Source: Coenobita brevimanus
Lineage: Eukaryota > Arthropoda > Malacostraca > Decapoda > Coenobitidae
DNA: 64,000 nucleotides
Assembly: GCA_032717465.1 (NCBI GenBank)
Contig: CM064748.1
Span: forward strand, 8,164,807-8,228,806
Reading direction: 5' to 3'
Shown: piece after piece, positions 58,716-64,000 of the stretch
How positions within the stretch are numbered: the stretch's first letter is position 1
Layout of the letters: every line of letters begins with the position of its first letter
Translations under genes and position numbers: made by a program
The notes under the pieces: generated by a model
Databases searched by the model: none
Told to the model about the DNA's origin: nothing
Seen by the model: only the letters and a program-made list of their open reading frames with translations

Positions 58716-59435
58716 CTACATCAAGGAGTGGATGGTGGTTGCTGAAAGATGTAAATATTCATGTTCAGTACTGTAGTTTTTACATAAATAAATGAATGCA
58801 TAATTACTGTCCCTTGCAACTTACTGATTGATGTTAAATATGAATAGAACTGCAAAGTGTTTTAGAACAAGGGGACATACACAAGATGAGGAAAGGAAAT
58901 GTGAAAAACACTTCATGGTTTGTAGCGATTATTGTACTGATCCTTGAGTTAAGAGATGAGATAAATGGTAGTGTTAACAATGGAAAATAGGATGCCTGAA
59001 GCCAGCTAGTTAGCCCAGACAACAAAGCTTGTGTCAAAAGCATGTCTAAACCATGAGAATTAAGACAGCCACAGAAATGCTTTATTAAAAGTTCAAATTT
59101 TTCAAAAGTATCAAAAGGACACAAGAACTTCGAATTTAAGAGGTTGCACTGTATATCAAGTGAGTGGATGATCACAGTCACCTACCACCTGCAGGACTAT
59201 TAACCAAGGAGACACATGAAAGCAAGCCTCCTGTACCTGTAAAGTGTATTGGTATAGCACATTGATATGACTAGTAGCCATAACCAAGGAGACTGCCACC
59301 TCATGAAGGCAACTTTCTCCATTGTCTGTTAAATTTGTTATAGCATGTTATCAAACCTGACAGATCCCTGTTCCCTTCTGTCTCAGGTGATGGCAGTGTG
59401 TAGTGTGATTGGAGGGTTGATACAACTAGTAACCA
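58716..59435. other. Non-coding, no recognisable gene
   Basis: It contains two TAACCAAGGAGAC motifs (59201 and 59281). Nothing else was recognised. Confidence 0.6.
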
Positions 59436-59581
59436 AGGGTGATGGTATCTAGGGCTGGTGGTGGTACTGTCAAAGCTGAGGGAGTGTGGCCATGTGTGGA
59501 TTACCACTAGGGTGATGGTATCTAGGGCTGGTGGTGGTACTGTCAAAGCTGAGGGAGTGTGGCCATGTGTGGATTACCACT
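59436..59581. repeat. 73-bp direct duplication
   Basis: Two near-identical copies start at 59436 and 59509 with AGGGTGATGGTATCTAGGG. Confidence 0.95.
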
Positions 59582-59879
59582 AGGGTGTGGGAAGGAATTA
59601 CAACTTGTTCAGTGTTGGTGAGAGGCTGTGTATGTGGTGTTAGAGGTAGACTGTGAAAAATGCTGACATGGTGTGTGCAGTGTGTGGGGGGGAGCATATG
59701 GAGATTTCAGGCATGAAAGGATTAGTCTTGCTGTTGAGTGTGTAGAGGATTTTTTTTTTTTTTTTTAGGACATGCTGTGTGCTGGAGGTGGAGCTGGTGT
59801 TACCTGTGTGGCTAGGATAAGGAGTGGCTGGATGAAGTTCAGGGAGCTGTTGCCTCCTGACATTGAGAGGGCTCTCCCT

Positions 59880-60325
59880 CAGTGCTAAGGGATCTTTGTA
59901 TGTGGCATGTGAGACCTGGGCAGTGAAGGATGAGGATGTTCATAGGCTTAAACATACAGTAATGACAATGATTAGATTTGTTTGTAGTGCATCCTTGAAT
60001 GACAGGCCTTGGGAAGGGTGTTAGGACTGCAGTTGAAGAGTTGAGAAGAAGAATGGGACTTGAATGTATTGATGTAGTGATGAGGAGGGGTAGGTTGCGA
60101 TGGTATGGACATGTGGAGAGGATGGAGAGTGAGAGCTGTGATTGTTTAGGGTCGAGTTGTGAGAGGCAGACTAAAAAAAAGACCTGGGATGAAGTCAGAG
60201 TGAGACCTCAGGGATAAGGGACTGGACAGGGAGACTGCCAGAGATCAAGTAGTATGGAGAGAGGCCATTAGGTGACCAAGGCTAACTTATGCAGGCATGT
60301 TGAAGCCTTTGTAAGCGATAGGAAA
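59880..60325 (+). mobile_element. RTE-type 3' fragment 4
   Basis: RRRMGLECIDVVMRRGRLRWYGHVERM is the RTE-type C-terminal segment, followed by KKTWDEVRVRPQG in a broken frame and the end CTTATGCAGGCATGTTGAAG with a short tail GCGATAGGAAAATAAACG. It is 5'-truncated and degraded. Confidence 0.75.
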
Positions 60326-61139
60326 ATAAACGAAGTAACCAAGGAGACTGTCATACCTCATAGTTAAGGACCATCAAACAATGCAACCCCTCTCCCACCC
60401 CTCTATCTATTTATTTATTTTTTCAAACAATGCAACCCCTATCCCCCCCCTTTTTTTTTTTTTTTTTTTTAAGTGTTTCTGTAAAGCTTAGTCAGGGTTT
60501 TCTTCCATGGGCGTAAAGAGGGTTGAGAGAGAACTTACCAATGGTTATGAACAGGATGTTGGGAGAACCTGTGAATGGTAATGGATAGGGTGTTAAGAGA
60601 TACACTATGAATGGTAATGAATAGGATGAAGGATAAAATGCTATTTGTCACACTGTTATAATAAAATAGTGAAATATTTAAATATCTTACCCAATTTTTC
60701 CAATCCCTCTCCTATTAATTTCCATATTTTTTCTTTCACATGGTTATCGTTGTATTTTCTGTTGCCCATGTCATATAGTTCCTCGTAGCCTCTGACCAGT
60801 TCTAATAACTTCTCGTCACTCATGACTGCTTATAGTACTGTTCACGGCCAAAAGCATTGACAGGCTAAAGTTGTCCTCTGTTGTCTGTAAACACACCGTG
60901 ACTGATACGTATTGATGTTCACACTGATCGGTGGAGGTACGGAGCGTTTCCATACGTATACGTTTCGTTCGTTAGAGATTTCTTCCAAACGTAGGCGATC
61001 CGTACGATTGAAAGCCGCACGAAAGATGAACAATAAACGGAAAATATAGTGTGAACAGCCCCATTGATTTCGATAAAATAATTAACGTACGAAAGCCGTA
61101 CGGAGACGAACCGTGTAGTGTGAATCGGCCCTAATGTGT
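60326..61139. other. Non-coding, no recognisable gene
   Basis: It contains one TAACCAAGGAGACT motif (60337), a partial duplication of CAAACAATGCAACCCCTATC-like sequence and a T run near 60449-60470. The last 250 bases (CGTACGGAGACGAACCGTG) may belong to a DNA transposon such as hAT or PIF, but I could not find paired ends. Confidence 0.45.
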
Positions 61140-61785
61140 GAGGTGGAGGGGGGGGGAGAGGGAAACTGAGGGATTGAGTAGAGGATGTTGTAAATTGAAA
61201 TGGGAAGGAGAGGGAAACTAACTAGGAGTGTATGTGAGTAAGGTGGATGTGGGGTAAGAGGGAGGGGGAGACTGAGGATAAGATGGGGGCATGAGTGGAG
61301 GTATATAGGAGAGGAAGGTGTAAGTTGGGGGTGGAGTATGAGAGTGAGGTGGAAGGATGGAATAGAGGTATGAGAGGGAGGTGTAAGTGGGGGGGGGATG
61401 GAGAGTGAGACTAAGTAGGGGTTTGTGTGAGTGAGGTGGAGGTGGGGAAAGTGGCAGGAGGAGACTGAGGATGAGATGGAGGGATGGAGTGGAGAGGTGC
61501 ATGAGAGAGGAGGGTGTAGGAAGATTAATTCTGAGAGTGTATGTGAGTGAGGTGGAGACTGAGGATGAGATGGAGGGATGGAGTGGAGAGATATATGAGA
61601 GGGGGGTGTAAGTTGGGGGAATGGAGAGTAGGAAACTTCATCAGGAGGGTGTATGTGAGTGAGGTGGAGGGAGAGGCAGGGGGTGTAATCTGGGGGGAGG
61701 GCAGGTAGATGGCAGTGGACAGGCAGGAGATATGTACCCTCACAGGATCAAGGTGTCTGGCTATAGGTAGATATAGCATGTCCAC
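61140..61785. repeat. Purine-rich degenerate minisatellite, second copy
   Basis: GGATGGAGTGGAGAG, GTGTAAGTTGGGGG and GTGAGTGAGGTGG recur irregularly for 550 bp and are followed by CACAGGATCAAGGTGTCTGGC. This is the same block as at 48369-48650. Confidence 0.75.
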
Positions 61786-62825
61786 ACTTTCACATTGTTA
61801 TAGTAATATGGCCATTATATTTTGTTTTATTTGTTTGCTTGAGATTATACTCTGAACTTTAGCTTGGCCAAAAATTATAAATCTTTCCAGCCTGAATTAT
61901 GAGTTGTAACTTTCTTAAAACAGGATAGTAGGCACAGTGTGAAAAGGATTATGAGTAATAGCATTGCCTTTCTGTGCCTCGAGTTACTCTTATGTGACAC
62001 AGCTGGAAAAGACTGAAAAATTGGGCCAAGTTAGTGAAGAGTAAATATTGTTCAGTGGAATGTGATTTTGTTGATATTTAACCTGCATCACAACCAGTCC
62101 ATGTTGGTATTTTTGAACCTCTTCAGTACTGTTACATCTTTTCTCAGTGTATTGTTGCTGTGTCCCAGATGATTTTATTCTTGCTGCTGCCAGACGATTT
62201 TACTCAGCTTAGGAAGGGGGTCTCTGTGATGGGAAGCTTGGTTGGAAGTGATGATGATAGGGTGAGGGGTGTTTAAGTCATCCTATGACTTTCTAGGATA
62301 GATGTGTTTGTCTCATTTATTCTTGCCATTAAAATTCTGTATCGCATAATCGTGCTAAGGTTTAAATTAAAACTGTGTGTAATTTGATGAAAATGGATAT
62401 GTCTCATTTTCTTAGTGCATACAGGTGTTTGTTTATGGAGTCTTGCTTTCACTGTGGTATTTGGGAGTTGTCTTGCAAAGGCTGGTGTTTTCTTTTATCT
62501 GTATTGTTTTCTTGTTAGGTCCAAGGTTATACTGTATCTTGCTTTTCACCTTTAGTTATATTTTATTGCAACAGTTATACAATTGCTTACCTTGTATCAG
62601 AGTATTGACTTTATTTTTTTATAGATAAGTGTGACAGGGTTTAACAATGAATGCCCTCAACTTTTCTTTCATTGATAAAGACAAAATCTGCTTAGGTATA
62701 TTTTCATTTTAACCAATGGTACTAAGTGAAATAATGTTAATATGTTTCGCTGTTGGGTATGTTAAAAATATTAGAGAATAGATTTAAAGAACCATCTGTA
62801 ACCATTTCTTTATTTCAATCCTCAG
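61786..62825. other. Non-coding, AT-rich
   Basis: No gene or transposon was recognised. It could be intron. Confidence 0.5.
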
Positions 62826-62952
62826 ATGCAGGACAAGGTGTGGCCACCAGTTCCTCCTTATGGTGGCTGTGGCAGCAAGAGGTCTTGACACTGTTCATTT
62901 AGACAAGAAGGACCCATTTACCAGAATCGCATCTCTGTTGTTCCATCATACG
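62826..62952 (+). other. Possible non-coding or short-coding exon
   Basis: TTTCAATCCTCAG before 62826 fits a 3' splice site and CATACGGTAAGC at the end fits a 5' splice site. The segment starts ATGCAGGACAAGGTGTGG and has a 20-codon frame ending at TGA. Splice-like signals occur by chance, so this is weak. Confidence 0.3.
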
Positions 62953-63364
62953 GTAAGCAGTAATCTGTACAGCATGTAATAACTACACTTTTGTAAAACC
63001 TGTTGGCCACCACTTGATGACATTACCAGTGCAGTAAGCATACACCGCAGTAAACCTTCTGTATTGACTTCCATACTCACCTCCCTATTTCTCATCACTG
63101 CTTTCAACAGCAGCAGCAGCAGCAGCAGCCTGGCAAAACATTAATTTTCCAAGTCAGGATGGCTGGTGTAGTTGTACAAGGCCTCTGTCACTCAGTATTA
63201 CTGTCAAATTTGGTGATCCTGATGGTGTTGTGTGTCATTTGTTCACTTGTGGCAGATGTTGACATTCTTTTCTATTACCTCTTCAGAACTCCAAGTTTAT
63301 TAATAATCTCACACCAGTTTGCAAACGAAATGCCATTGTATTGTTCATTATATCATTTATAAAG
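62953..63364. other. Non-coding, short (CAG)n run
   Basis: A (CAG)n run lies at about 63108-63128. No gene is supported. Confidence 0.6.
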
Positions 63365-63610
63365 GCTTAAACATGCTTGCATGTGTTGGCTTTGGTCACC
63401 TAATGATGGCTATCCATGCTGCTTGATCTCTGCACCTGATAGTGGCTCTCCACGCTGCTCAGTCTCTGGCAGCCTCCCTGTTCAGTCTCTTATCCCTGAG
63501 GTTACACTCTATGATCTCATCCCAGGTCGTTTTCAGTCTGCCTCTCGCCAACCCCTGACATTCACACTTCTCACCCTCCACACCCTGTTGTCATCCTCCA
63601 TCCTCTCACA
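63365..63610 (-). mobile_element. RTE-type 3' fragment 5
   Basis: Read on the - strand this is the same sequence class as fragment 1: GAGAGGCAGACTGAAAACGA, then GACCTGGGATGAGATC and CATCATTAGGTGACCAAAGC with CATGCAAGCATGTTTAAGCC. It is degraded, with a local duplication near 63395-63460. Confidence 0.75.
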
Positions 63611-63689
63611 TACAAGAAAAGTCTTGTTGATGATTGCTGCTGACAGGAGCAAAACAATTATCAATATCTTGTGAGAGTGGCTTTGTACA

Positions 63690-63760
63690 CTAAACCCAGA
63701 TGGGTTGGGTTGGGTTTGCTGGAATATTATTTTAGGTTGGGTTAGGTTCTGTACTGCATC
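63690..63760 (+). repeat. Short TTGGG/TTAGG-like patch
   Basis: GGTTGGGTTGGGTTTG and GGTTGGGTTAGGTTC resemble the tract at 47105-47480. Confidence 0.6.
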
Positions 63761-63821
63761 TTTTCTGGGTAATAGTGGATAATAATTAACTATCCTCCCC
63801 TCTCTTTAATCTGTCTATCTA

Positions 63822-64000
63822 TCTATCTGTAGCTAGACGCCTTAATCCTGTAAGGGGTGGCCACAAACAAATTGCCTCCATGTCACCCTGCCCCCCGCCA
63901 TTTCACTCCCTTCCCCCGAGCTTACACCCCCCTTACTCATATCTCTCTTTGCTCCATCCCTTCATCTCATCCTCAGTCTCCCCCTCCCTCTTCCCCTCCA
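63822..64000 (-). repeat. Purine-rich minisatellite family, inverted copy
   Basis: ATCTATCTATCTGTAGCTAG, CGCCTTAATCCTGTAAGG and pyrimidine-rich repeats are the complement of the block at 48369-48650. It runs to the end of the window. Confidence 0.7.

Noticed and set aside
59301..59697. - strand ORFs rich in Thr, Pro and His
   Set aside because: They repeat because of the 73-bp duplication and have no recognisable content.

Overview
The window is eukaryotic, very probably from an arthropod and most likely a decapod crustacean. It carries arthropod-type replication-dependent histone genes (H2B, H3, H4) with 3' stem-loops instead of poly(A) signals, TTAGG-like telomeric motifs, dense microsatellites and minisatellites, and Jockey-, I/R1-, RTE-, Ty3/gypsy-, hAT- and Tc1-type transposons. 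No prokaryotic gene, operon or CRISPR array is present. The species call is inference.

Layout. 1-10116: two Jockey-like non-LTR retrotransposons in tandem on the + strand (the first is cut by the window start), both broken by frameshifts or stops. 10118-11035: an isolated piece of Jockey-type 5' UTR and a TA/T-rich stretch. 11036-16851: a non-LTR element with endonuclease, reverse transcriptase (RT) and RNase H. 16853-17490: a decayed copy of the spacer and promoter region that lies in front of H2B. 17615-23690: a head-to-tail array on the - strand of two 5'-truncated RT/RNase H elements and one element whose only ORF is a cold-shock-domain (CSD) protein. 23691-28863: a third Jockey-like element, + strand, with ORF2 one stop codon from open. 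28864-34722: the histone cluster, H2B (+), H3 (-), H4 (+), with a second CSD element inserted exactly between the divergent H3 and H4 genes. 35932-42485: a decayed Ty3/gypsy LTR element on the - strand with integrase upstream of RT (Gmr1-like order), ending in a 100-N assembly gap. 42586-43968: an RTE endonuclease fragment. 43970-46755: a 2.8-kb minisatellite with a 16-bp unit. 47.1-64 kb: no convincing host protein gene; it holds RTE 3' fragments, a hAT MITE with an exact 8-bp target duplication, a dead Tc1 element, several minisatellites, dispersed repeats and perhaps some non-coding exons.

How the parts relate. The histone cluster looks like the original tenant and the retroelements like a nest built in its spacers. 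The most unusual part is the CSD family. Two copies, 11 kb apart, encode a Y-box-like cold-shock domain joined to a segment that resembles the conserved part of Jockey ORF1 proteins. They have no RT, yet they share with the neighbouring RT/RNase H elements a 3' module of two adjacent hairpins whose stems differ by compensatory base changes. This suggests a gag-only retroelement mobilised in trans by its RT-bearing relatives, comparable in logic to HeT-A and TART. The H4 gene is full length but has K20N, V21M and T82P, and Lys20 is the conserved site of H4K20 methylation.

Most frameshifts could be decay or assembly error; no restored sequence is given.
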